Shown: positions 33,870 through 41,284 of the stretch, in pieces
Layout of the letters: each line of letters begins with the position of its first letter
Numbering within the stretch: the first letter of the stretch is position 1
From: JBBQVS01 sp964657325
Lineage (GTDB): Bacteria; Chloroflexota; Ktedonobacteria; Ktedonobacterales; Ktedonobacteraceae
Length of the DNA stretch: 64,000 bases
Assembly: GCA_964657325.1 (NCBI GenBank)
Contig: CAZZVE010000013.1
Span: 1-64,000, forward strand
Direction of reading: 5' to 3'
Notes under the pieces: generated by a model
What the model was told of the DNA's origin: nothing
Seen by the model: only the letters and a program-made list of their open reading frames with translations
The model's database searches: none
Program-made: the position numbers and the translations under genes

Positions 33870-34175
33870 ATGTCAAAGCCAGAATGGACCTTTTTAACAA
33901 ATCACGCTCAGGTTTTTTTGTGTATCGCGCAAAATGACCATATTACTGCTAGAGAAATTGCAAGCATAGTAGGGATCACCGAGCGAGCTGTACAACGGCT
34001 CATTGAGGATTTGGCGAAAGCTGGGTATATTCAGCGTTTCCGTGACGGTCGCAGCAACCGCTATAGTATTTCTCTTGATATGCCGCTTCGTCATCCCGCG
34101 CAACATGGGCAGCCTGTACGAGACTTATTAGCTTTATTGCTTACACATTCAGAACAGGAGGAAGCAAAGGAGTAG
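33870..34175 (+). CDS. winged-helix transcriptional regulator
   Basis: 101 residues. Helix-turn-helix with wing: ITAREIASIVGITERAVQRL, then IEDLAKAGYIQRFRDGRSNR, and YSISLDMPLRHP after the wing. It matches the small MarR/ArsR-like winged-helix proteins that bind as dimers. GGGGAG precedes ATG 33870. It ends 98 nt before the isocitrate dehydrogenase gene, whose promoter carries a perfect inverted repeat, so it is a candidate binder of that site. Confidence 0.82.
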   Translation: MSKPEWTFLTNHAQVFLCIAQNDHITAREIASIVGITERAVQRLIEDLAKAGYIQRFRDGRSNRYSISLDMPLRHPAQHGQPVRDLLALLLTHSEQEEAKE

Positions 34176-34200
34176 AGAAACAGCGTTCGTTTATTTCCTC

Positions 34201-34231
34201 TTGACATACGATATATTTTTCGTGTTATAAT
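34201..34231 (+). promoter_or_regulatory. promoter of the isocitrate dehydrogenase gene
   Basis: Perfect TTGACA (34201-34206) and perfect TATAAT (34226-34231), with an unusually long 19-nt spacer. The -10 lies 42 nt before ATG 34274. The suboptimal spacing resembles promoters that need an activator of the spacer-remodelling kind. Confidence 0.65.
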
Positions 34232-34252
34232 TATCGTGTCAAATATATCGTA
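34207..34252. promoter_or_regulatory. perfect 12-bp inverted repeat bracketing the -10 element
   Basis: TACGATATATTT (34207-34218) lies in the promoter spacer, and its exact complement AAATATATCGTA (34241-34252) lies just past the start point. TTCGTG and ATCGTG lie inside as a shorter direct repeat. This is a strong operator candidate. Confidence 0.7.
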
Positions 34253-34273
34253 ATTGGAAGAGGAGTGTTTTCA

Positions 34274-35743
34274 ATGAACCAATCAACGCGCAAACACATT
34301 GTCACAGTTATTCCGGGTGACGGCATCGGTCCTGAAGTTGTGCAAGCAACGCAACGGGTGATTCAGGCTACTGGCGTACCTATTGAGTGGGAAGAGCGCG
34401 AAGCTGGCATGAATGTTTTTAAGCGCGGTATAGCCTCTGGTGTGCCCAAGGACACTATTGACTCCATTACAAAGACACGCGTTGTTTTGAAAGGTCCTCT
34501 TGAAACTCCTGTCGGATTTGGCGAGAAGAGCGCAAACGTTACTCTACGTAAGCTTTTTGAAACCTATGGCAATATCCGTCCGGTTCGTGAGTTTCCTGGT
34601 GTACAGACTCCGTTCAGTGGACGTGGCATAGACCTTGTAGTCGTGCGCGAGAACATTGAGGACCTCTACGCAGGTATCGAACATATGCAGACTCCTGATG
34701 TGGCGCAATGTTTGAAATTGATCTCGCATAAAGGGTGTGAGAAAATCTCGCGCCTTGCTTTTGAACTTGCACGGGCGGAGGGTCGTAAGCGCGTTCATTG
34801 CGTTACCAAGTCCAATATCATGAAGCTGACCGAAGGAATGCTCAAGCGCACCTTCGAGGCCGTTGCCAAAGAATACCCCGATATTGAGGCTCAACATATC
34901 ATTGTCGATAATTGTGCTCATCAACTGGTACGCCGCCCAGAGCAGTTTGAGGTACTTGTCACCACAAACATGAATGGTGATATTCTGAGCGATTTGACCT
35001 CTGGACTGATTGGCGGTCTGGGCTTTGCACCTTCTGCTAATCTTGGCAGTGAGGTTGCTATTTTTGAGGCCGTGCATGGGTCCGCGCCAAAGTATGCTGG
35101 CAAGAATGTCATCAATCCAACCGCGCTTATTCTTACGGGCGCGATGATGTTGCGTTTTCTGGGCTTTCTGGATGAGGCAACTAATATTGAGCAGGCTGTG
35201 TTTGTCACGCTTGAGTCTGGTATCAAGACGCGTGATATCGCTGGAGATGAAAAGGCGACTTCAACAAGTGACTACACCGATGCCATTATTCAAAACATTG
35301 GCCTCGACACACGCTCTTCGCGCGTCTCTGTACGTCCATACAAACCATATACTGTTCCTACACTTACAAGCGAACAGGAATCTGTTACGGTGAAACAGCG
35401 CCGTGAGGTCGGTATAGACGTTTTTGTAGAAGCTTCTTGTACACCTGAAGAACTGGGAACGCATTTGGAAGAACTCGTGACAGGCTTACCAATTCACCTC
35501 AAGATGATCTCTAATCGTGGGACAAAAGTCTATCAACCAACAGGAGCGATGACTGATTGTGTGAATCACTGGCGGTGTCGCTTTATGCTCAATGATGCTG
35601 GTAGCTCACTCGATGATGAAACTATTCTTATGTTGTTGTCACGTATTGGAACGTATTATCGTTGGATGCATATCGAGAAGTTGCCAGAGTTCGATGGCGA
35701 GGTGGGTTTTACGCGTGCTCAAGGCGAAGACGAAAACCGCTAG
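34274..35743 (+). CDS. icd: NADP-dependent isocitrate dehydrogenase, Thermus type
   Basis: 489 residues. Residues 1-335 are the isocitrate/isopropylmalate dehydrogenase fold: VIPGDGIGPEVVQATQ, VVRENIEDLYAG with the substrate-binding Arg, a Lys-containing hinge, NMNGDILSDLTSGLIGG with metal-binding Asp, and HGSAPKYAGKN, whose Lys-Tyr favours NADP. A further 150 residues (from about RSSRVSVRPYK) form an extra C-terminal domain as in the 496-residue Thermus thermophilus enzyme. It makes 2-oxoglutarate in the TCA cycle. GAGGAG precedes ATG 34274. Regulation is suggested by the operator at 34207-34252. Confidence 0.9.
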   Translation: MNQSTRKHIVTVIPGDGIGPEVVQATQRVIQATGVPIEWEEREAGMNVFKRGIASGVPKDTIDSITKTRVVLKGPLETPVGFGEKSANVTLRKLFETYGNIRPVREFPGVQTPFSGRGIDLVVVRENIEDLYAGIEHMQTPDVAQCLKLISHKGCEKISRLAFELARAEGRKRVHCVTKSNIMKLTEGMLKRTFEAVAKEYPDIEAQHIIVDNCAHQLVRRPEQFEVLVTTNMNGDILSDLTSGLIGGLGFAPSANLGSEVAIFEAVHGSAPKYAGKNVINPTALILTGAMMLRFLGFLDEATNIEQAVFVTLESGIKTRDIAGDEKATSTSDYTDAIIQNIGLDTRSSRVSVRPYKPYTVPTLTSEQESVTVKQRREVGIDVFVEASCTPEELGTHLEELVTGLPIHLKMISNRGTKVYQPTGAMTDCVNHWRCRFMLNDAGSSLDDETILMLLSRIGTYYRWMHIEKLPEFDGEVGFTRAQGEDENR

Positions 35744-35799
35744 ATGATGGAATGTCGGGGATCGTCATGGACGATCAGGTCTAAACGAAAGGAACCTCA

Positions 35800-36336
35800 A
35801 TGCAAACCCCTCTACCTACGCCTGAGCAAAATAGCACACAAGAAGTAACAATGCTTCATATTCTCAGCAATCTCGCTATCGGTCAAGCGACTCCAAGCGA
35901 CTTTTGGTATGAACAGATTACATCGTTACGTCAGAGAGCACTTGCTTTTCAGGCTTATAGTCTTGGTCCTGTGCCATCTATTACTCGTACAACAGAAGCA
36001 TATCTTCACGGTAGTGGTCTGTTCGACTTAGCAGACACTCCATTAGATATCTGGCCTACGTGGTGTTCATTTCTCACAACGAATCGAAGTGTGTGCGAGA
36101 GCTTTTTGCTTCTCAGTATCATTAAGCCTGAAATGATTTCCGAAACGGGGGTGAGTCGGAAGTATCAACTTGTGTTTCGATTTCACTATCCTGAGCATCT
36201 AGCCTTGTTGGAAAGCATTGAGCGAGCGAGAAAATTAGTGCTGCGTACCTCTTCTCCCGGAGTTGAGCGTGTAGTACCTTTTTGTGAACTCGAACTAGCC
36301 CACCATCTTGAGTATATTCGTCCGTTATTCCGCTGA
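35800..36336 (+). CDS. hypothetical protein
   Basis: 178 residues of unrecognised family, with no signal peptide or membrane span. It is predominantly helical, with FWYEQITSLRQRALAFQAYS, an aromatic middle (DIWPTWCSFLTTNRSV) and a C-terminal RFHYPEHLALLESIERARK. AAAGGA lies 7 nt before ATG 35800. It starts 56 nt after the isocitrate dehydrogenase stop and is followed after 12 nt by the DUF6671-like gene, so it is probably cotranscribed with the latter. Confidence 0.7.
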   Translation: MQTPLPTPEQNSTQEVTMLHILSNLAIGQATPSDFWYEQITSLRQRALAFQAYSLGPVPSITRTTEAYLHGSGLFDLADTPLDIWPTWCSFLTTNRSVCESFLLLSIIKPEMISETGVSRKYQLVFRFHYPEHLALLESIERARKLVLRTSSPGVERVVPFCELELAHHLEYIRPLFR

Positions 36337-36348
36337 AAGAAAATACTA

Positions 36349-37200
36349 GTGTATGCACACCCCTACAGAGGGCGGACAATAGCACTTGCGACAAAGCATG
36401 GCAAGGAGCGGCAAATAGCGCCACCCTTACTTGATGCTCTCAATTTACAAGTCTACGTTCCAGAGTCTATTGATACTGATCTCTTGGGAACCTTTACGGG
36501 AGAGATTCCTCGGCAAGGTTCCCCAGCGGAGGTTGTGCTTCAAAAAGCTTGCATGGGAATGCAGCTCTGTAATCTTCCACTTGGATTAGCAAACGAGGGG
36601 AGCTTCGGTCCACATCCTGAAATGCCAATGCTGATCGCGGATATGGAGCTATTGCTCTTTGTGGATGATGAACGTGGTATACAGATACAGGAAGTTTTGG
36701 TGAGCGAAGATGTTGTTGCAGCACAATGTACAGCACGTTCAATCGACGAATTGACACTATTTCTCACACATTCATGCTTTCCTTCTCACGGCCTTATTGT
36801 GCGACCTCACGGCTTATACGAGCATATCGTAAAAGGGATCACCGAGAGAGAGACTCTGGAACAGGCTATAAAGCAGAGTGCTGCTCTCTCTCCCGATGGC
36901 CTCGCTCTTATCGAAACAGACTTGCGTGCTCATATGAATCCTACACGACAACGTGTTATTGCACGACTCGCTGAACGTATGGCTCAACGACTTTTACAAC
37001 GATGCCCTCGGTGTGCTACTCCTGGTTGGGGACGTGTAGATGTTGTACGAGGACTTCTGTGCGAGTGGTGTGGAGAAGCAACGCATCTTGTGAGTAAGGC
37101 TATCTATGGTTGTCCATTATGCGCTTATCGAGAGTATGTACCACGTTCTGACGGTTTACGCTACGCACCTGCCGCTCAATGTTCCCTCTGTAATCCATGA
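36349..37200 (+). CDS. DUF6671-like protein with C-terminal zinc ribbon
   Basis: 283 residues. Opening YRGRTIALATKHGKERQIAP and the middle LPLGLANEGSFGPHPEMPM resemble the DUF6671 family, whose function is unknown. The last 65 residues carry four CXXC pairs (CPRCATPGWG, CEWCGEA, CPLCAYREY, CSLCNP), a double zinc-binding ribbon. It begins with GTG at 36349, 12 nt after the previous stop, with a weak ribosome site consistent with coupled translation. A palindrome at 37222-37293 follows. Confidence 0.75.
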   Translation: MYAHPYRGRTIALATKHGKERQIAPPLLDALNLQVYVPESIDTDLLGTFTGEIPRQGSPAEVVLQKACMGMQLCNLPLGLANEGSFGPHPEMPMLIADMELLLFVDDERGIQIQEVLVSEDVVAAQCTARSIDELTLFLTHSCFPSHGLIVRPHGLYEHIVKGITERETLEQAIKQSAALSPDGLALIETDLRAHMNPTRQRVIARLAERMAQRLLQRCPRCATPGWGRVDVVRGLLCEWCGEATHLVSKAIYGCPLCAYREYVPRSDGLRYAPAAQCSLCNP

Positions 37201-37221
37201 AACGAGTTTGAATGGTTATTA

Positions 37222-37293
37222 TAGGAGCCATAATACGTTATGCTTTGGTCTCGCATTAATATATGACCGAGGCGCAGCGAATTATGGCTCCTA
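37222..37293. repeat. palindromic element (family C)
   Basis: TAGGAGCCATAATACG (37222 onward) is inverted at 37276-37293 as CGAATTATGGCTCCTA, with about 40 nt between. It lies between convergent stops. Only one copy is in this window, so it may be a MITE-like element or a bidirectional terminator. Confidence 0.65.
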
Positions 37294-37296
37294 CAT

Positions 37297-38706
37297 CTAC
37301 CATTTTCCGTTTCGCACGTCATACGGTCGTAAGAACGGCGTTGGTGTGTAAGCAAGAAATGCAGGAGGTGCTGGATTCAGATTAGACCCAAATGAGGAAG
37401 CAACCTCATTCAGCAACGCTGGATCTGTAGACCCCCATTTCCCAGTATTGAGACGCTGGATAAGTGTGCCAAATGCAGCTAGCTTTTCGGCAGGAGTGAA
37501 GGCGCAGTGTCCAGCGCGATGTACGAAGGTCTGACGTAGCATACTTGCGTCTCCGTGTGCATTCACGACGCTCTTGTATGCTTGCTCGTCCTGGTTGACC
37601 ACAAGGCCATCACCAGTCGTATGTAGTGTCAGTACTGGTACATCTAAGTCACCATCGAATGTAACGTACTTGTTCAAGTACTGTATAGCTTGTGGGTCCG
37701 CTGAAATGCGAGGTGCTTTCGCAAGCGCATTTAAATCTGTATCCAGGTTGAGTCCGGCTTGTTTGTACAGTGCTTTGACTTCAGCATTGCTTGTGGAAAG
37801 GCTGAGTTGCTTGCTATAATTGACTCCGGCATTCCACGATGGATTACCTCCGGCACGATATTCAAGTTCGGCACGGGCACCAAAGGCAAAGGGAAAGTCA
37901 ACTTGATTTTCCCAGGTATATTGGTTCTGCTCTTGGGTCATGTAGTTGCTTGAAGCAGGTTCAGGAGATTTTGGATCAAACCAGCCTGGAATATCTCCCA
38001 ATGCCGCGACGAGAGAAATACGCGCTCGGCTCTGAGCGGAGCTTTGCGCGGCTTGCAGGATAGCTTCGGCCTGCTTAAAGGTGCCATTTGGATTGGTGAT
38101 ATGAACAACTGAGAGTTTGCTTTGAGCGAGAAGGACATTGAAGGCAAATGCGCTGTCTAGTGCTTGATTCCATGTTCCTTCACCGCCAGCGACCACACCA
38201 CACATGGGTAAGGCTCCTGTGAAACGTTCAGGATACAACTGTACAAGTCCTGCCGTAATGATGCCACCGAGTGAGTCACCCCATGCAACAGTGCGAGTTG
38301 GATGTCCACAAGTCGCATCAAAATAGTTCAGTAACGCTATTTGATCATGAAACGCTTGCTGAATTGCCCAGCCATTTTGACTGTATGACGAGCCAGCAAG
38401 TGCATAACCTTTGCTTAAAAGAGCCGCACCACTTGCTGAGTCGCTGGCATCAGGTGCAGGTTTGAGCAAGGGTTGTGTAGAAAATACATAGCCATGGCTA
38501 TAGAGCGCGAGCGTGCCATTCCAGTTCGATGGAACCGCAATTGTGTAGTTGGCACTTTGAAGTGTGCCCGTAAGTGTATTTATTTTACCTGGAACAATAC
38601 AGCTTTTTGTGGTAGTCGCATAAGCAGCACTGCTACTAGAAGTTATCGCGAATCCGCTTGTTAGAAGTGCGAGCAGTGCGAGGAGGAGAAATAAGCGTCG
38701 TTGCAT
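37297..38706 (-). CDS. secreted alpha/beta hydrolase
   Basis: 469 residues. A signal peptide (residues 1-30, RRLFLLLALLALLTSGFAI then Ser/Ala-rich AYA) marks it for export. The alpha/beta-hydrolase triad is visible: nucleophile Ser in AWGDSLGGIITAG, Asp in LTLHTTGDGLVV and His in FVHRAGHCAFTP. The oxyanion region is near LALYSHGYVF. Relatives include secreted esterases and peptidases of Actinobacteria; the substrate is unknown. GAGGA precedes ATG 38706. It is monocistronic. Confidence 0.85.
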   Translation of the reverse strand: MQRRLFLLLALLALLTSGFAITSSSSAAYATTTKSCIVPGKINTLTGTLQSANYTIAVPSNWNGTLALYSHGYVFSTQPLLKPAPDASDSASGAALLSKGYALAGSSYSQNGWAIQQAFHDQIALLNYFDATCGHPTRTVAWGDSLGGIITAGLVQLYPERFTGALPMCGVVAGGEGTWNQALDSAFAFNVLLAQSKLSVVHITNPNGTFKQAEAILQAAQSSAQSRARISLVAALGDIPGWFDPKSPEPASSNYMTQEQNQYTWENQVDFPFAFGARAELEYRAGGNPSWNAGVNYSKQLSLSTSNAEVKALYKQAGLNLDTDLNALAKAPRISADPQAIQYLNKYVTFDGDLDVPVLTLHTTGDGLVVNQDEQAYKSVVNAHGDASMLRQTFVHRAGHCAFTPAEKLAAFGTLIQRLNTGKWGSTDPALLNEVASSFGSNLNPAPPAFLAYTPTPFLRPYDVRNGKW

Positions 38707-38783
38707 TGTGTAATCCTCATTTCTTTACGTACTCGAGCGTGAGAATGCAAGAAAACCGCGTTCTTAGTGTAGCACAATTTTTG

Positions 38784-38820
38784 GGAGGCATGACAGGTGC
38801 TCTGCCCCCATCATGCCTCC
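38784..38820. terminator. hairpin in the divergent region upstream of the hydrolase
   Basis: GGAGGCATGA (38784-38793) and TCATGCCTCC (38811-38820) form a 10-bp stem with a 17-nt loop. It is placed between divergent promoters. Its role, as an operator or as a transcription block that insulates the two units, is unclear. Confidence 0.4.
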
Positions 38821-38866
38821 TTACTTCTGTACTTTTTTGAATAGCCTTGCGAGATTTTTATAAAAC

Positions 38867-38895
38867 TTGACAAAGCAGAGAGAGGTAAGTATACT
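38867..38895 (+). promoter_or_regulatory. sigma-70 promoter of the sulfite reductase operon
   Basis: Perfect TTGACA (38867-38872), 17-nt spacer, TATACT (38890-38895). The start point would be near 38902, about 47 nt before the first riboswitch helix, so both leader elements are in one transcript. Confidence 0.75.
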
Positions 38896-38948
38896 ACTTA
38901 CTAACAAAGCAAAAGCACTTTACAATTGAATAGCAGCAGTAAGAACTG

Positions 38949-39060
38949 CTCTCATCGCGAAGGGTGGAGGGAAACGGCCCGATGAAACCCGGCAACCCAT
39001 CTGTACAGTGCAGGAAGGGTGCCAATTCCGGCGAAGTATTTTTATTTCGCAAGATGAGGG
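38949..39060 (+). ncRNA. SAM-I (S-box) riboswitch aptamer
   Basis: The S-box core is intact: P1 strands CTCTCATC (38949-38956) and GATGAGGG (39053-39060), the GGAGGGA and GGCCCGATGAAACCCGGCAA signature around 38966-38995, and GGTGCCAATTCC before the last helix. The P1 3' strand is complementary to CCCTCATC at 39080-39087. SAM binding should therefore hold P1, free that segment and allow the terminator at 39080-39108, the usual off-switch logic for sulfur and methionine genes. Confidence 0.93.
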
Positions 39061-39079
39061 AATAGCAATGCGCTACCGC

Positions 39080-39108
39080 CCCTCATCAACAAGATGAAGG
39101 GTTTTTTT
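39080..39108 (+). terminator. S-box expression platform terminator
   Basis: CCCTCATC (39080-39087) pairs with GATGAAGGG (39093-39101, one bulged A) and is followed by seven T. The left arm alternatively pairs perfectly with GATGAGGG of the aptamer P1 helix as antiterminator. Confidence 0.88.
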
Positions 39109-39146
39109 ATTGCTATTATTTCTTGTACATACGACGTACACAAATA

Positions 39147-39384
39147 ACGACAGTGAAGAGGACGAGTACGTGTGGCTTGCGGCTACAGAAAGTTGGTGCT
39201 GATGAGATGCCAACGCCGCTTCCAGACCGAATGCACCTCGGAGTTGCAGGTTGAAGAACTGTTCAGGTTTGTAGACCGAGCCGATAGGCCCCGTTAGAGG
39301 CCAGGGTTGGACACGCTCACAAAACGTGCCTCGACTCATCAAGATCGACATCGAGAGGTGTCGATAAACCAGGGTGGTACCGCG
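39147..39384 (+). ncRNA. T-box leader (candidate Cys-tRNA sensor)
   Basis: All main T-box parts are present: a stem I start GTGAAGAGGACGAGTA near 39153, the specifier loop GAATGCACC (39229-39237), and the highly conserved AGGGTGGTACCGCG at 39371-39384. By the usual frame (GAA, codon, purine) the specifier is TGC, Cys, at 39232-39234. ATG (Met) one base earlier is a less likely reading because a C would follow. The tRNA acceptor-pairing bulge reads UGGU, which predicts A73, whereas bacterial tRNA-Cys usually has U73. Uncharged tRNA should favour the antiterminator. Confidence 0.9.
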
Positions 39385-39390
39385 AACATT

Positions 39391-39426
39391 CCTCGCCCCT
39401 GCTAAGGGGGGACGAGGGTTTTTTTT
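39391..39426 (+). terminator. T-box terminator
   Basis: CCTCGCCCCT (39391-39400) pairs with AGGGGGGACGAGG (39405-39417) and is followed by eight T. The CCCCTG part can instead pair with CAGGG of the T-box sequence to form the antiterminator. Confidence 0.88.
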
Positions 39427-39466
39427 GCTCATTTTCTCGAAAATGGGCTTCAGGAAGGACACATGC

Positions 39467-41218
39467 ATGCCTGACGACGAAAAGGGAACGAACTCACTTA
39501 CACATTTAGGTGCGGGGGTTGGAAGCAAGGTTGAACGTATCAAAATCGAGAGCGATTACTTGCGTGGACAGATTGTCGAAGAACTGGAACAAGGAGGGAG
39601 CCACTTCGGGGCAGATGATATACAACTCCTCAAGTTTCACGGCACCTACCAGCAAGAGAATCGTGATGCGCGTCAGGTACGAAAAGCAAGTGGTGAGGAA
39701 AAAGAGTATAGCTTCATGGTGCGTTCGCGCATACCCGGTGGCACCTTGACTGCTGAACAATATCTCGCGGAAGATACCATCGCAGGACAATATGCGAATG
39801 GGACACTGCGTATCACAACGCGACAAGCCTTTCAATTGCATGGTGTACTCAAAGGTGACTTACGTCCAACTATTCATGATATCAATAAAAGTCTTTTATC
39901 GACATTGGCGGCATGTGGTGATGTGAATCGCAACGTTATGGCCTGCCCTGCTCCTGTAACCAGTCGAGCGCAAGCACAGGTACAAGAAGTTGCGAATCGT
40001 ATTGCCCTTCATCTCGCGCCACACAGCCATGCCTATCACGAAATATGGATTGATGGTGAGCAGGTTGATACAATCAAGCATGCCGAAGATGAAGATGTCG
40101 AACCTATTTATGGCAAAACATATCTTCCCCGCAAATTTAAAATAGGCGTTGCCTATCCTGGCGACAACTGCATTGATGTGTATACACAAGATATTGGGCT
40201 TGTCGCAATGCTTAAAGACGAAGCACTCGAAGGGTTTACCGTTCTTATCGGTGGCGGAATGGGTATGACGCATGGCAAAGCTGAAACACATCCTCTGTTA
40301 GCTCTTCCATTTTGCTTCGCTACACCTGACGAGGTGCTAGAAATTGTAGAGACGATTGTTACGGTGCAGCGTGATTATGGGGATCGCCAGAACCGCAAGC
40401 ATGCACGTATGAAATATGTCGTCGAAGAACGTGGCATTCCGTGGTTCCGTACCGAAGTAGAGAGTCGGCTGGGTCGTAATGTGCAAGACCCACGCGAGGT
40501 AACATGGCACGACGCACAGGATCATCTCGGTTGGCATGAGCAAGGGGATGGTTTGTGGGCACTCGGTATCTATGTTGAAAACGGACGCATTAAGGATACT
40601 GCCGATATTCGTATGCGGACAGGGTTACGCAATGTGATACAAGAGTTTGCTCCAGGTGTTCGTCTCACTGCACAACAAAATATCTTATTAACTGATATAC
40701 AGAGCGAGCAACGCGAGCAACTAACTCGTGCACTTGCCTCTTACAACATTCCGACAAATCCTGCCGATGTTGGAACACGTCGTTTCGCAATGGCTTGTCC
40801 TGCTCTACCCACTTGTGGACAGGCACTTGCAGAAGCCGAGCGCGTACTACCAACGCTGATACGGCAGATAGAGGCAGACCTACAAGCATTAGGACTCGGC
40901 GACGAACCGTTAAGCGTACGCATGACTGGCTGTCCGAACGGCTGCGCGCGTCCAGCTATGGGCGATATTGGCATTGTTGGACGCACGAAAGATGTCTACA
41001 ACATCTACGTCGGTGGTGATCTCGTCAATACACGTATGAACGCTTTGTATGCGCCTTCAGTTCATCTGGATAAACTGGTAAGCACTATACGACCGCTGCT
41101 AAGTATTTGGCGCGATGAGCGTAAGCAGAATGAGGCCTTTGGCGACTTCTGTTACCGTGTCGGTCTTGACTACTTACATGTTCAAACTGAAGCACAGCAA
41201 CAAGAAGCCTATCAATAA
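39467..41218 (+). CDS. cysI: assimilatory sulfite reductase hemoprotein, CysI-like
   Basis: 583 residues with two sulfite/nitrite reductase repeats. The siroheme/4Fe-4S ligands are Cys444, Cys450, Cys489 and Cys493 (CPALPTC and TGCPNGCARP), with the same spacing (6, 39, 4) as E. coli CysI. RSRIPGGTLTAEQ, TYLPRKFKI and the final EGFGDF-like AFGDFCYRVGLDYL also match. It reduces sulfite to sulfide. No CysJ flavoprotein gene is adjacent, so the electron donor (ferredoxin or a remote reductase) is unknown. Start ATG 39467 has AGGAAGG 8 nt upstream; earlier in-frame codons lie in the T-box terminator. It heads a siroheme operon under S-box and T-box control. Confidence 0.92.
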   Translation: MPDDEKGTNSLTHLGAGVGSKVERIKIESDYLRGQIVEELEQGGSHFGADDIQLLKFHGTYQQENRDARQVRKASGEEKEYSFMVRSRIPGGTLTAEQYLAEDTIAGQYANGTLRITTRQAFQLHGVLKGDLRPTIHDINKSLLSTLAACGDVNRNVMACPAPVTSRAQAQVQEVANRIALHLAPHSHAYHEIWIDGEQVDTIKHAEDEDVEPIYGKTYLPRKFKIGVAYPGDNCIDVYTQDIGLVAMLKDEALEGFTVLIGGGMGMTHGKAETHPLLALPFCFATPDEVLEIVETIVTVQRDYGDRQNRKHARMKYVVEERGIPWFRTEVESRLGRNVQDPREVTWHDAQDHLGWHEQGDGLWALGIYVENGRIKDTADIRMRTGLRNVIQEFAPGVRLTAQQNILLTDIQSEQREQLTRALASYNIPTNPADVGTRRFAMACPALPTCGQALAEAERVLPTLIRQIEADLQALGLGDEPLSVRMTGCPNGCARPAMGDIGIVGRTKDVYNIYVGGDLVNTRMNALYAPSVHLDKLVSTIRPLLSIWRDERKQNEAFGDFCYRVGLDYLHVQTEAQQQEAYQ

Positions 41219-41232
41219 AAGTAGGAGGAGAA

Positions 41233-41277
41233 ATGAACTTCTTGCTTAGGAAGCGAGGGATAGATGTCGAGAGGTGA
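41233..41277 (+). CDS. possible 14-codon leader peptide
   Basis: AGGAGGAG immediately precedes ATG 41233, which opens a 14-codon frame (MNFLLRKRGIDVER) ending at TGA 41275, inside the ribosome site and first codons of the next gene. The strong site and overlap suggest translational coupling. The peptide has no recognisable family, so it may be only a coupling device. Confidence 0.35.
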   Translation: MNFLLRKRGIDVER

Positions 41278-41284
41278 AGACAAC

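Noticed and set aside
39231..39233. ATG (Met) as T-box specifier
   Set aside because: It would be followed by a pyrimidine and shifted from the GAA-codon-purine pattern; kept only as an alternative because of the A73-type bulge.
39374..39466. Longer start for the sulfite reductase
   Set aside because: These codons overlap the T-box sequence and terminator; ATG 39467 is preceded by AGGAAGG.
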